Shown: in pieces, positions 53,020-64,000 of the stretch | How positions within the stretch are numbered: the first letter of the stretch is position 1 | Layout of the letters: each line of letters starts with the position of its first letter | NCBI GenBank assembly: GCA_020698575.1 | Contig: CM036252.1 | Coordinates: forward strand, 2,434,915-2,498,914 | DNA length: 64,000 bases | Source: Bostrychus sinensis | Taxonomy: Eukaryota > Chordata > Actinopteri > Gobiiformes > Eleotridae | Reading direction: 5' to 3' | Made by a program: the position numbers and the translations under genes | Notes under the pieces: model-generated | Databases searched by the model: none | The model's input: the letters and a program-made list of their open reading frames with translations, nothing else | What the model was told of the DNA's origin: nothing

Positions 53020-53440
53020 CGTCCAAGTGGACAGTCTCTGGCCCAGTGACTTCACTCACCGCACTTGAAGCAGGCAAATGGAACGTATGGTTGGCAAATG
53101 GTCGTCTTTTTCAGTGTCCTCTGGTTTTCTCCTGTTGGGCATGGAGAACATGTGTTTCAGATGTGTGTCTTCCCAGTTGATGCTTATTCTTTGCTTTCTT
53201 TGCATGGTGGCAACAGCACTGTCCTTTCTGAGTTCTGAGGTTGCGTCAGGTGCCAGCTTCAGCGTTGGCGTCCTTATTGAGTGGTTTGAGGATGCCACAC
53301 CAAGCAGACAACAGTAGTAGTCAGCAACAGTTTCATCCGTGCCCTGCTTGCAGTCAGTTATGGTGAACATGACCTGAGCAGTGAAGTTGGTTTTCAGAGT
53401 CTGTTGGAGAGCAGTCAGCCAGGTTCTGTATGGATCTGCA
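53020..53440 (-). pseudogene. Decayed retroelement Gag fragment
   Basis: On the minus strand a capsid-like stretch (DPYRTWLTALQQTL, VADYYCC) is followed, after a frameshift, by a CCHC zinc knuckle (CFKC, then H and C spaced normally) interrupted by a stop codon after CFKCGE. This order, capsid then nucleocapsid knuckle, is that of the Gag of LTR retroelements or endogenous retroviruses. No pol or env and no long terminal repeats were recognised nearby. It is an old, non-functional fragment. Confidence 0.55.
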
Positions 53441-53832
53441 GATGGATAAGGGCGGGGCCGCTGATCTTGTTCTTTGGCGTCCAGGTCGTAGGGCAGAGGT
53501 GGGCAGTGACCCTCAGGTTCGTAGCAGGTGGTCTCAGGAGCCTGGTGTGCATGTAGTTCTCATTGGTGCTGCATGTGGAGACAGAGAGGGTGCAGAGGGG
53601 TGAGTCGGGTGTGGCTGTGTGTGAGACAAGCAGTTTTTTTGTGTAGCAGGCTTCTTTTCTATGCTTTCCTTTACAACTGAAAATGGTAAATATCTTCTCA
53701 CTTGCTTTTTTATTGTTCAGCGCTTTATCAAAATTCTCTTAAATTTTTTAAATTCTGCCTCACTAAATCTCCTGTTCATGTCTACTCACTTACAGAGAGA
53801 AATTAACGTTTCAGTACTGTGCATCCTGTTAC

Positions 53833-53985
53833 AATAATAATAATAAAAATGGATTGGATTTATATTGCACTTTACAAGCTTGCCAAGCTCCTCAAAGTGC
53901 CTTACAATTTGGTCCATTATTCATTCACTCCTTCATTCACACTCGGTGGTGGTGAGCTACTTCTGTAGCCACAGCTGTGTCTACA
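53833..53985 (-). repeat. SINE/LINE tail copy
   Basis: AAT run, then ggatttatattgcactttac and ggtggtgagctacttctgta. It is the reverse-orientation counterpart of 12815-12983 and is better preserved. Confidence 0.65.
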
Positions 53986-54134
53986 TTTTTTTAGTGAGTA
54001 TTCCCCCTCCTATCCACCTGTGTTAGTGTTAATAACGTTGTTTGGGTTGTTGTTTTTTTTTGTTTGTTTTTTTTTGTTTGTTTTTTTAGTTTATAGGGCC
54101 TACATACATTATTTAGCCAAATGGGAATAATCTA

Positions 54135-54240
54135 GTCTTCAGAATCAGAAAAACTTTATCCCCAAGGGCTTCCCAGCTATACATTCATCTTTCCATAACA
54201 ACAAACACTGAATAAATAAATATATCAAGGATACAAAACC
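54135..54240. repeat. LINE tail fragment
   Basis: cagaatcagaaaaactttat then ccccaagggct matches the common fish motif of LINE 3' tails. Surrounding sequence to 55200 shows no gene. Confidence 0.45.
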
Positions 54241-55204
54241 CTGTAGAAGTGCACTGAGATAAAAATGTGTATAAAATATATCATGAAAATAGAGTTTTAA
54301 ATCCAAAGCTCTTCTGAGGAAAAAAACAACACAAAGATCAACTAACTGCACTACACCAAGATCCAGGGCCAGTGGAACTATGGGTAAATGGTGATTTTAT
54401 ACTAAACCATGCAGCATTGAGAAGTTCTACGGCAGCCTACTTGGCCTGCTTTGCCTATGGTACAAGTAAAATAAAGATATATACTTGGTTTATAGTTCAT
54501 AACTATTATACAACAAAAATCACCATATTTTTGAGTCAACTGTAAAACTTACCACTGGGCAGTGTCCTGGGACCACTCAGAGTCTTGCAATAAAATGCCA
54601 AATGCATCTCTCAGTTACTTCAATTCCCAAAACCTGTCAAAGAATCTTAATACATACATTAGGCTAAATTAAGTCTCTACACATATCACAAAAATTACAA
54701 AGCCATATCTGTGCTGTACAACACCTACAAATGCAAAGAGGCTGCTTTCATCAAGAATTGTCAGCACCAAGCCTGCTTTTATTTGATGAGCCCTAAAATG
54801 TGGGTAAAAAGAGATAAGCAATGCCCAGTAAAAATGCCTGTCCTGAGTCAGATTTACAGTTGATATCAGCCTCCTTTAGCATCTTCTGCTGTAGCTGTGT
54901 CTGTCTTTAATACTCTACATTCTTTACTTGTACTCCCACCCTTCTGCCTTAGTTTCCTCCTCTGTTACCTGACAAAATATTCACTTTAATGAACAGAGTA
55001 AAAACATTTGTTCAGTGACTTGTCTCATAGGCAAATGCTAATTTGATAAATTAGCCTACTAACATTTTAGCTCAGAGTGTCTCTAACTCCTCTGTGACCT
55101 CCTCTCCTGCTGTAGCTCAGACTCCTCTGGTATCTGTGTCCAACGCCTGGTTTATTGTATTTTTATAAAGCTCTACAGCTGTGTTATTGTCTTCCGTTGA
55201 TATC

Positions 55205-56050
55205 ATTAGGCCCGAGCCCCAAGGATGGCGCAGGGCCTATTGTGTCTGCACAGCACTGCCCCAAAGTGCGCGAAGCGCACAAAAATAAAGCGCAAAAAGC
55301 TTTCCCATGTACACACTCATGGTAACAAGTACTACACAAACACATATACCTCAGGTATGGAAGCCACATACTTGTATTGGCTGAGAATGAATGGAAGTCA
55401 ATGGGCGAAGTCCACTCAAATGTCAATGACGAGTGCATTGACATTTGACCCCACGGTCATGTGGGGCACCTCGAGAGCTTTCCGAAAATATATCATTTGT
55501 GGGTATAATGTAAACAGATATATGGTTTTTGCTAAAATTATTATTATTATATTTTTAGTCTTTCTTTATTTTTCTTCTGCTCTTTCAGCGCTAATTTGAC
55601 CCCCTGAACATTTATGAAAACTCACCAAATTTTGCCCAAAATTCAGGTGTGCTGAAAAATTTTGTTTTATTTAGGCGCCATACTTAACAATACAAAAGTG
55701 GCGCGATAGCGCCACCTACAAAATTGAAAATACATTGCGCCAATGGGAGTCGGCCGAACGTAAAGTTTGTCGCAGACCCACCAAATTCGGTAATCACATT
55801 GCTGAGGTGGAGCCAAACAAAAAATATTATTATGGCCACGCCCCCTGACAAACCAGAAGACGGTAATCTTGGATTGAAATCTGTGAAGTGCTGAGTCATC
55901 AATTTTGCACACATCGTACTTTTTCTAACTCTTCCTTGGGCATTTAACCGAATTACCATATAACCCACTACAAACGTCACATATGACAGAATGAGTTTTA
56001 TCAATTTCACCCAAGCTAAACGAATGTGATTTGGCGTTTACTAAAAGAAC
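55205..56050. repeat. Large teleost interspersed repeat (ggcccgagcccc type)
   Basis: Starts aggcccgagccccaaggatg and contains actcaccaaattttgccc, atagcgccacctacaaaatt and gacccaccaaattcggtaat. This set of motifs is characteristic of a highly abundant fish repeat. No protein function is implied by its open frames. Confidence 0.6.
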
Positions 56051-56737
56051 CAAAACTGTGAATGAGACAAAGCACCTTTCTCTGAGCTTTCTGTCAATTT
56101 ATGTGACCCTCGAGACACAGAGTGAAGTAAATGCATTAAACTTTGGGAACACAAATAAAATTGCGATTATTATAATATCAGAATAGACAATGAAGAATTG
56201 CAGTAATGCACAGTGATAAAAACAAACACAATACTTGAAAGAAGTGGACAGTGGCCACAGTTATTCGGTTGAAAAGACAGTAATACTTACTTTTTACTTC
56301 CAGCTTGTTTGCTCACAGCAGAAAACTGCTCATGAAGCTACAGTCCGTCCTCCACACAGTCCCCTGCTCGGAGTCGGCCAAGGTATGGCACAGCTCGCAC
56401 TACACCAACTTAAAGGCACATTACTGCCCCCGACTGTCGTGGACCAGTCCCATTGTGGACTCTGGTTCTTTTGTTGTGTTGTTGTTTATTTGTAATAAAT
56501 GTGTAGGAAGTCAACACAATTTTATCTAGTTTTGTTGTAATCTCTTTGTTATTGTGAATAGTTTTTGTTCTCCTGAGAGCCAGGGGCCAGGGCATCTGGA
56601 CCAATTCAGAAGAAGAGGTGCCAGCCCATGTTAGGGTCAGGTGGGACCTACTGGATGAGAAGTGTACAGAACACGCTCAGGGGAAATATTTCAAATGTTT
56701 GAACCATTTAATGATTTGAATTGCTCTTTTTCATCAG

Positions 56738-56869
56738 ACTATTGGGACTTCCTGACCTCATGTCCAAAGAAGTTGCAACAAACCAGAGGAATGGACAAAG
56801 GAGAGCTGAACAGGAAGTGGTCCCTGGTCCGGAGCGTGGCTCAGAGGAACTATGGGAAGTGTGCTGTTG
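56738..56869 (+). CDS. Orphan internal coding exon of unknown gene
   Basis: A well-formed exon: polypyrimidine tract and acceptor (gctctttttcatcag), 132 bp open, donor GTGAGT, phase 1 at both ends. It encodes YWDFLTSCPKKLQQTRGM and then KWSLVRSVAQRNYGKCAV, with G as the split codon's first base. The ending NYGKCAV followed by a G-starting codon resembles the start of sialyltransferase motif L (C-A-V-V-G-N), so an alpha-2,8-type sialyltransferase is possible, but no neighbouring exon with the rest of the motif was found. It may be part of a large gene or a stranded exon. The function is a guess. Confidence 0.45.
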
Positions 56870-58165
56870 GTGAGTTTAGTTCAGAGACACACTGCAGGCT
56901 GCACCACATCACCTCTGTCATCTGCACCGCTCTGAGTTAGCTTTGGTTCACATGAGAAGTGCCTCTCTGTTATTGTTTTGGACATGTCCCATTGTGCAGT
57001 AAATTCAACAGACTTCAGAAGCTCAGTGGACAGAGACATTTATATCCAGAAAAATGGCACATCCACACTCGCACAGTGCCACAGACGCTGGAGGCAAGGA
57101 GGATGAAGTGTCTTACCCAAGGACATGAAGTTTAAACATTACAACACTAAATAGCTACATAATCTTATTAAAATGTAATTAAAATGTGCCAAATTGTTAC
57201 AATGCAAACTTGATGCTAAATGTACAAACACAAGTTGGCCTGGTTTAGTTTGGTGCTAAAGCTGCAGTCTTTGCTGACATCTAGTGGTGAAATTGCAGAT
57301 TGGAGTTCCACAGCTCATGACTGCTTCTCTGCAGGCAGTGAGGAACTATGGTAACCCTGCAGGGCATCTGGGGCGATAGGTAATGGTGCTTTCAAATGGT
57401 GTGGGGTTTATCGTATATATGAGTTTCTGACATGAAAGGGCACATGAACACCTCACCAAGTCGTTTGATCAACAGGGAATCCCCAAGCTCTGAAAAGCTT
57501 TAAAAAGTTATTACATTTGACTGTGTCAAAATCAAGACCTTAAAGTATTAAATATTATGAGAATGTATTAAATTTAGTTCATTAGGTCGTAAAATTTGTC
57601 AAAATGTTACAAAAGTAGTTTCACCTCAATAATAAAATATTATGAGAGAGTGCCTTGGGTATTTTGTTGTTTTTGCAATGCCTTCCCTTCCCAAAGAGCA
57701 GCTCTTTTTGATTTTCTTTACTACTTTCTGGAGATCCAGGAAGTTCTCCTGCTTTGCCTTTTTTGTTAATTAAATATATTTATTGAAGAAATATTTTTAC
57801 TGAAAGCATGATTAATTTTTCATATTTTTTTATTTGACACAGGAGTTCTTTCATCTGTATTAGACTTGAAATAAAACCCTTGAGTTTCAGAGTGGAACAG
57901 ATAATTATTGTTCTGTTGTTGACGATGCTGGCATTAAATTTCACTCCAAGTGGCATTAAAAAGTCTTAAAAAGACAAAACTTGGAGTGACCCTGATCAAT
58001 TCACTGTGTTATTGTTTTGTAGATTTCAGGCCTGGAAATGTCCACAGCCATCATCTTCTGTTGGATCCTCTGTGTTCCTAATATCAGCTCTGTTTACATT
58101 TCACACATTTTATACTATTTATTTAAAAATGTTTGATTTAACTTTATTTTTATATCACACATGGA
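56870..58165. other. Intergenic or intron, nothing recognised
   Basis: Searched for a following exon beginning with a Val-Gly-Asn-type sequence and saw none. No RNA gene or known repeat was identified. Confidence 0.5.
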
Positions 58166-58169
58166 CACT

Positions 58170-58612
58170 ATAGTCCACAGTCTGAGAGGACAGAGGACAT
58201 AGTCCACAGTCTGAGAGGACAGAGGACAATCTGAGAAGACAGAGGACAATCTGAGGGGACAGAGGACAATCTGAGAGGACAGAGGACAGTCTGAGAAGAC
58301 AGAGGACAGTCTGAGAAGACAGAGGACAGTCTGAGAGGACAGAGGACAGACTGAGAGGACAGAGCACAATCTGAGAGGACAGAGGACAGTCTGAGAGGAC
58401 AGAGGACAGTCTGAGACGACAGGGGACAATCTGAGAAGACAGAGGACAGGTCTGAGAGGACAGGGGACAATCTGAGAGGACAGTCAGAGGACACAGGACA
58501 GTCTCAGAGGACAGAGGACAGTCTGAGAGGACAGAGGACAATCTGAGAGGACAGAGGACAGTCTGAGAGGACAGAGGACAGTCTGAGAGGACAAAGGACA
58601 ATCTGAGAGTTC
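58170..58612. repeat. 20-bp minisatellite cagaggacagtctgagagga
   Basis: About 22 units with g/a variants (agtctgag, aatctgag, agaagac). Minus-strand frames across it are open because of the periodicity and are not genes. Confidence 0.95.
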
Positions 58613-58847
58613 ATCATAGGATCTTAGTTCACTCTGTAAGGATTCATCCAGACAGGGGAGTGGGGTGAGGTTGAGGGCCCACAGTTTGGGACAGGAGCAC
58701 AGATGTGGTCAGCTAAGATCCAATCATCACTGGACATCTGCCAGCAGCCACACATCTATCATAGAAAACAATAGGGGTGTATTTTTGACGCTCGTCGGTG
58801 CACTCGGTGTGTGTTGGCCTTAACCGTTCTGCCCCGTGCCCCACACC

Positions 58848-58955
58848 ATTGTTATCAGTAAAACTAATATTAGATTTAAACATGTTTACATCATACTGTA
58901 TCTTGGGACATATCTATGAAATATAAAAATATATACTGCTCATAGCACCTTTAAA
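58848..58955. repeat. Partial copy of the 16823/20990 MITE-like family
   Basis: ccattgttatcagtaaaact then tttaaacatgtttacatcat matches 21168-21280. Confidence 0.55.
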
Positions 58956-60110
58956 GGTTCTCTTTGACTCTGATGCACTGGGTCCAAACCAAACTAAGTT
59001 AACTGTGTATTACTTTCATCCCCAAACAAACTCTAATCCTGTACAAAGTTGTGTAATGTTCCCAAAGTTGTTGTGAACAGGTGGGTGACGCAGTGTTTAC
59101 ATCAGGTTAAAGTTTGTCAAAGTCATACACTGTTGATGTTTTCCTGGCTCTGAACTTGTTTGTTTGAAGCGGTGGCAGTTGTTGCATCAGGTGTCGCTCG
59201 TTAGTGCTCACACCTGGATCACAGCTTTTGGTTACTATGACGACCCTGAGGCCCCGGTGCCGCAGCTGAGAAAACAATACACGTACACGGCAGTCATTAG
59301 CTTCCATTAATGGGACATACGCTGCCACTCCGTCATGGGACAAATTACAGGTGTGAACAGTGGGACGGCCTAATGACAAACACTGTGACCTGAAGTAAAC
59401 TTTGACTTTTCACTCACTTCACTTCCTTCAAAACACCAAAACTTTAAGCCATATCAACTTTAGACACAACGGACAGAGTCCTAACTTGTTTAGGACTGTT
59501 GCTGTTTACCCAAAACTAAATGACAGTGATATATGATTTTCAACATTAAATTGGTCAAAACTAATGAACACCTTCTGTTAACCAAAGACTAGCATTAGTA
59601 TATTTTAACAGTCAAACCCAGACACAGGAAGTTGTACAGTACCAAAAAATTGTGACGGTAATGGGAAAAGTCATCATTTATAAAATCATTTATAACAGAT
59701 GCAAACATGGTGGGGTAAAATGAAAGTGAAATAAAGGAGCTATATTATGCTTTTATTTGTATTTTTAAACCATTCTTGGTCACCTCTAGAACAGCACTGC
59801 ACGTTTTACAATCTTTAAAAACATTATCTGACTAAAAGAGAAAGTTTTAAAGGTACATTGTAAAAACGTTTCCGATGTTTTTACTGAATAATTCTGGCAG
59901 CTGGGGTTACCAGAAAAATTCTGTTAAAAATACAGCTGCACTGTAAAGTACGTTACTGAAAAAAAAAAAGTAAAATAATTTACAGTGAAAGAAATCACAG
60001 CTGAATCACATTTAAAACCTGTAAAGTCAACAACACTTTTATGTTAATTTAGCGTGACTGTGTTGTATTTAAATCAACTTTTTTATCTGTAATTTTTACA
60101 AAGATTAAAT
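58956..60110. other. Intergenic, nothing supported
   Basis: A minus-strand frame at 59107-59379 has protein-like composition but no splice framing. At 59740 a gctatattatgcttttattt string resembles the MITE end at 63396. No gene assigned. Confidence 0.45.
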
Positions 60111-60114
60111 GCCA

Positions 60115-60680
60115 ACCCAGTCTCACAGCAAAATGTAAAATAGATGTTGGTCCACATTGCAAAATGTGTACCTTTTACAATTTGAGCTCTCAAATTGTGA
60201 CAGTTACCTAACATATGTCCCATTCATTTCTATTGGAGTCACATGAAATGGCCAACTTTGCTCAACTTTTTGAGATAAAATGTAACATTACAGCCTATTG
60301 TGGAACTAAAACCCTTTTTTATAACATTTCTAGCAAGAAACTATTAAAATTACAGCTTTTGTTTATGAGTTTGAACAATGACTTCCTTCCCGTCAGTGTC
60401 AAATTGTTAAAAAACACATGTCCAATAATATACATACCAACATAATAATTGTTTTCTTTTGGCCAATTCAGGTGACCTATTTAAACACAATCACATATTT
60501 TATATTTAGGTAAATGAATTTAAAAACATCCAGGTATTGACAACAAAGAGAACAATTTTCAGTGCCCTCTAATGTTACTTTGTTTGCAGATCCAAATCCC
60601 AACAAAATGTGAAATAGATACATTGTTTCACATGGTAAAATATAAACATTTTACAATTTCAGGTCTTGTTTTGGTAGTTG
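60115..60680. mobile_element. Copy of the 13928-14660 element
   Basis: Follows the same order of blocks as 13928-14660 (acccagtctcacagcaaaat, tcccattcatttctattgga, ggtgacctatttaaacacaa, catccaggtattgacaac) with small deletions. Non-coding. Confidence 0.7.
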
Positions 60681-60717
60681 CTGTTACCAGGGCTGGCCCT
60701 AGGGTAAACAAGAGTTT

Positions 60718-61149
60718 GCCTGTGGCCCCTTAATTACTGCGAGCGCAAACCCCAAATAACCCTCACCCTGACAAACATGTAATAGGATAATTACTGAACC
60801 CCATCTGAGCCAGGTCTACATTGGCAAAGGAACATCATTAAAAGTGCAGTTATATTTGTGTTGCTTCCTGATCTCTGCCCCTGTTGTATCAAAGCAGATG
60901 ATGTTTTTGTAGGACAATATAAACCTGGGGGGTCTGAGGGTCCTCCCCCAGGAAATTTTGAACAAAACAGATATAATTTCCTGTATTCTGGTGTATTTTA
61001 AATGACAAAAAATATTGTCAGCACCTACTACATTATTGTAAAGAATGATGTAGTTTTACTTCTCTCCAAAATTCAAGTATATAACTGCAGAGTTTCAGCT
61101 TCAGAGGTGCTCAGCCCCTGAGCTGGGAAAGATCCCTGAACAAAACTAC
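60718..61149. mobile_element. Copy of the 9943-10356 repeat
   Basis: Near-identical to 9943-10356. It ends exactly at gaacaaaactac, where the membrane/coiled-coil element begins. Confidence 0.75.
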
Positions 61150-61720
61150 TTCCTGCTTCTGTACAGAGCAGACGTGTCTTCTCACTGCTCCTGCTCTGTC
61201 TAGTTCTTGCTCCTTTTTTTGTCACACTTTTCTTTTTGACCCCCTGCTTTGCTTCCTGAAAATACTCAAATGGAATTGATTAACTGGTCACTCAGCGCTA
61301 TTGACAAGATTTTACTCCTTAAGAAAGGTGCACCGGGGGAACCTGCCTGCCCGGACGGGACTTTCACTGCAGGTGACACCTGGAACAGCTGGCAGGTCGT
61401 GGGCCTGGAAGCCCTGTCCATGGAGGATGTGGATTTATTCATATTTGGAATTTTTGTTTGTGGGGTTCCTATTCCTCGGCCCTGGGACTGCCCTGACCTC
61501 TTGGAAGATTTGTAAGACAGCTGCCAGCAAATTCACTCAGCCGCTGTCTGTGGAAACTAAAGGGTGCTTTGGGGATGTGAGTGACCCACCATCAGAGAGT
61601 GGCACAGACTGAGGCCGTGACATCTCAGCCCAGACTGTGGAGGCGACTGGACACCATAAAAAATGTCAAAGTCACTCCATGAACCGGATGTACGCCAGTG
61701 ACGCTGAGGTCCAGAAGATT
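61150..61720 (+). pseudogene. Second copy of the membrane/coiled-coil element ORF
   Basis: Starts at the acceptor-like tgcttctgtacag and encodes, from about 61270, MELINWSLSAIDKILLLKKG, then GEPACPDGTF. A frameshift in the helix region is followed by KFTQPLSVETKGCFGDVSD and a stop at 61610-61612. The coiled-coil part is shortened by deletion but still recognisable (gagagtggcacagactgagg). It lacks the first exon-like block. It is a broken sister of 48197-50138. Confidence 0.6.
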
Positions 61721-62134
61721 CAAGTCATTTGGTTTATTTTTACCCAACTAAACAGGCCATCGTGTTGGTAAAAGTTGCATTTTCTAGGGCCTGCTATTTA
61801 AAAACTCGGGGTCTGAGGGGCCTAAGGATGGAGGATGGTCTCGGGATCATAGGGATCATAGGTCAAGTGTGTTGGCTGTGTCACAGCCGTCCCCTGCAAA
61901 CGGCATTCACGCGGTGCAAAAATGCCTGTGTGCGCGTCCTGGTGCTGCCATGCTCTGCAGCAAGATGAAGGGGAGCGCACACATGTGACGCAGTGTCCTT
62001 AGTGACAGGGAGAATTAGGCCCCCTACACACTGAATGCAAGACTTATTTTTATTCTCTGGCTTTTAACCCGATGTGAATTGTGTGGTCCTCTGTTGTCTT
62101 TTATTGTGTTTTATTGTTTTGTTTTCATTGTTAG

Positions 62135-62450
62135 GGGTGCACGGTGGCAGAGTGGTTAGTGTTCTCGCCTCCCAGCAAGGAGGTCGTGGGTTCAAGCCCC
62201 GGGCCGACCAACACACCATCACACGAACTTTCTGGGTGGAGTCTGCATGTCCTCCCCGTGTTACCGTGGGTTCTCTCCGGGTTCTCCGGCTTCCTCTCAC
62301 TGTCCAAAGACATGCATGTGTTGGTGAATTGGTGACTCTAAATTGACCCTAGTGAATGAATGGTTGTCTGTCTGTGCCCAAAGTTACTGGGATAGGCTCC
62401 AGTCACCCGCGACCCCTAACGGGAATAAGTGGCATGAAATGAATGAAAGT
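62135..62450 (+). repeat. tRNA-derived SINE
   Basis: Begins ggggtgcacggtggcagagt with an A box (tggcagagtggttag) and a B box (gggttcaagcc), the internal RNA polymerase III promoter of tRNA-derived SINEs. The body (tgcatgtcctccccgtgt, ggttctccggcttcctctca, gggataggctccagtcaccc) is a widespread fish repeat. The tail is atgaaatgaatgaa. Full length by appearance. Confidence 0.8.
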
Positions 62451-63395
62451 TTTGTTTTTATTATTTAATTCTTGGCATTTATTTATTGTTATTTTATTGT
62501 ATTACTTTTATTTGGTTTTACTGGTTCTTATTATTTAATGGGGACTGGTGGAGCTGAATGGAGTAATTTATTGTTATTTAGTGTTCTATGTGCAGCACTT
62601 TGGAAACTGTTTTGTTTGTATAATGTGCTAAACAAATACAGTGGATTGGATTGGATTGGATAACTGCAGCGTGGCGAGCCGTCAGAGAGCCATTTTCACT
62701 TGGGCGCCCAGCTCAGCACATTCGAGCAGCCACGCTGCCTGCATGAGTCGTGAGGCTTGACAAACCCATCAAACGGGGCTCTTACGTGACTATCCAAGAA
62801 AATCAACCCTTGACGAATTTTTAAGCTCACGGCTGGCGCTGGGTCGCGTTTTTAAAAAAATCCAAAATACACTTAAAATAAGCATATATTGTTATATTTT
62901 GGCAGCTATGATGAGCATTACCCACACCTGAAGCATTTTTTAATGTTTGAGGGATTTCTGGCTCTGATGGACTGTGAACTAGAACTTTCCCTTTTACTGT
63001 AAAAAGTCTCATGTTACCAGTGTCCATCCTACAGAGATAGTAAACATACACCTCTTAGTCAAATATTGTTACTATAGGTCTGTTATATGTAGCTGTACTC
63101 TCATATTGACTTTTGAATGACTTTTCTATCGAGAAGGAGCTGCCAGCAGCAATTTGCCTTAGACGGCTCTGTCACACTTTTCACAAACACCAAGGTAAAA
63201 ATTTATTTAACCATTCTGATGAATTTTATTGTTTAATTTGTCCACAGTTTGCTATTGTTATTGAGAGACTAGAAGATTTGGAAAGCAAACCAGACTGAAA
63301 GAGGCTCAATGTAGATATACACACATATCTATTTTATTTTTTGGTTATTTCTGCACATTATACAGAGACACAGTGTTAACCTGCTCTGTCAGTCT
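62451..63395. other. Intergenic, nothing recognised
   Basis: No supported gene on either strand; a short GGATT/ATTGG microsatellite occurs at 62643-62660. Confidence 0.5.
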
Positions 63396-64000
63396 TTAAA
63401 GGGGTTATATTATGCTTTTAGGTTTGTTGATTGGTCGGTGCTTCCTGGAGTGGGTTTGTGGGAGAGGCCGAGACAGAGGTTTGAGGAACCAAGCGTTCTG
63501 AGGCCTCAAAAACTCAGTGCCACACAAGAGAGAATTACTGAAAAATAAAGCAAAACACAACTCCAGGTATGTTTTTGATGAGGGAACAACATCATAACAT
63601 GGTAGAAAGCTTTAAAAAGTCAATTTTGCATACAATAGGCCCTTTAAATGTGCTGTTCATGACACAATTGGTGACATGAACCATCAATACAACCGTGATC
63701 CTGGCAGTTATATGCAGCCCTGCACATCAAACCTCTGCATGGTTTGACATGGTGAAGGCATGTGCTTGGGCAAAGGATACTATGTAGTAAAAAACAGCAT
63801 AAGACATTTCAAAAATATCACAGTATTACATACAACAAGGCCAACCTGAGACTTTGTAAAAACTGCATCAGTTGTTTATGATTCCACTCTTTGATGTGGT
63901 TCACTCAGTGCTCAGGCTTTAATGTAAAACATGATAGAATTTCAGAAACTAACTAACAAACACATTCAAATGTTGTAATTCAGTATTTGGATAAGTAATG
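63396..64000 (-). mobile_element. MITE-containing repeat, inverted copy of 45700-45952
   Basis: ttaaaggggttatattatgc at 63396 and gcatacaataggccctttaa near 63630 form inverted ends of a MITE-like unit of about 250 bp. The flank from 63935 to the window end also matches 45700-45770. About 285 bp at 63651-63935 interrupts the match. Confidence 0.6.

Noticed and set aside
55225..56010. Frames of about 108-124 residues in the ggcccgagcccc repeat
   Set aside because: The sequence is a high-copy fish repeat, and the frames show no recognisable domain or splice framing.
58115..58601. Overlapping minus-strand frames of Ser/Leu/Cys repeats
   Set aside because: They are translations of the 20-bp minisatellite.
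59107..59379. Minus-strand frame ending in LQTNKFRARKTSTVYDF, loosely like a stretch of acetyl-CoA carboxylase
   Set aside because: The match is short and by memory only, with no splice sites framing it and no neighbouring exons.
62144..62335. Coding frames and a possible tRNA gene at the SINE
   Set aside because: A and B boxes are present, but the sequence continues as a typical SINE body and does not fold as a complete tRNA; the frames are incidental.

Overview
The window is vertebrate nuclear DNA and almost certainly from a ray-finned (teleost) fish. The genes are spliced with short phase-1 exons. The families present are teleost ones: Fc-receptor-like immunoglobulin receptors, single V-set membrane proteins and a trace-amine-associated-type receptor. 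The repeats are of fish type: L2/Rex-like LINE tails, a tRNA-derived SINE, and hAT, pogo-like and Harbinger-like DNA elements. All exons were inferred by eye from splice consensus, reading phase and paralogue comparison; none has transcript support here.

Layout. Positions 1-1.7 kb hold the 5' end of a minus-strand V-set gene that leaves the window. Positions 3.3-9.9 kb (gene A) and 26.7-32.4 kb (gene B) are plus-strand tandem paralogues. Each has a two-part signal peptide, two Ig domains, a transmembrane exon and a tyrosine-motif (ITIM) cytoplasmic tail. Their 3' flanks are near-identical (about 10.9-11.8 and 32.55-33.4 kb), so they arose by segmental duplication. Between them, on the minus strand, lies a compact three-exon gene for a single V-set membrane protein (19.8-23.1 kb). 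A minus-strand two-exon TAAR-like receptor sits at 44.3-45.3 kb. A single well-formed orphan exon lies at 56.74-56.87 kb. Most of the rest is mobile and satellite DNA, with a very repetitive, gene-free stretch at 36.2-41.0 kb.

How the genes fit together. A, B and the V-set genes form an innate/adaptive immune receptor cluster. B is the more complete inhibitory receptor, with four tyrosine motifs in its tail. A has lost one ITIM exon and the normal acceptor of another, and carries a 2-kb minisatellite where the lost exon should be. The most striking feature is shared by both tails. The 5' splice site after the double-ITIM exon has been amplified into a 39-bp minisatellite (13 units in A, 20 in B). 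Nearly every unit carries a good splice donor and an open 13-residue coding unit, and the array faces an exon whose acceptor lies in a 6-bp repeat. This could generate length-variable tails. A second unusual item is a two-copy element encoding a small membrane plus coiled-coil protein (48.2-50.1 and 61.15-61.7 kb).
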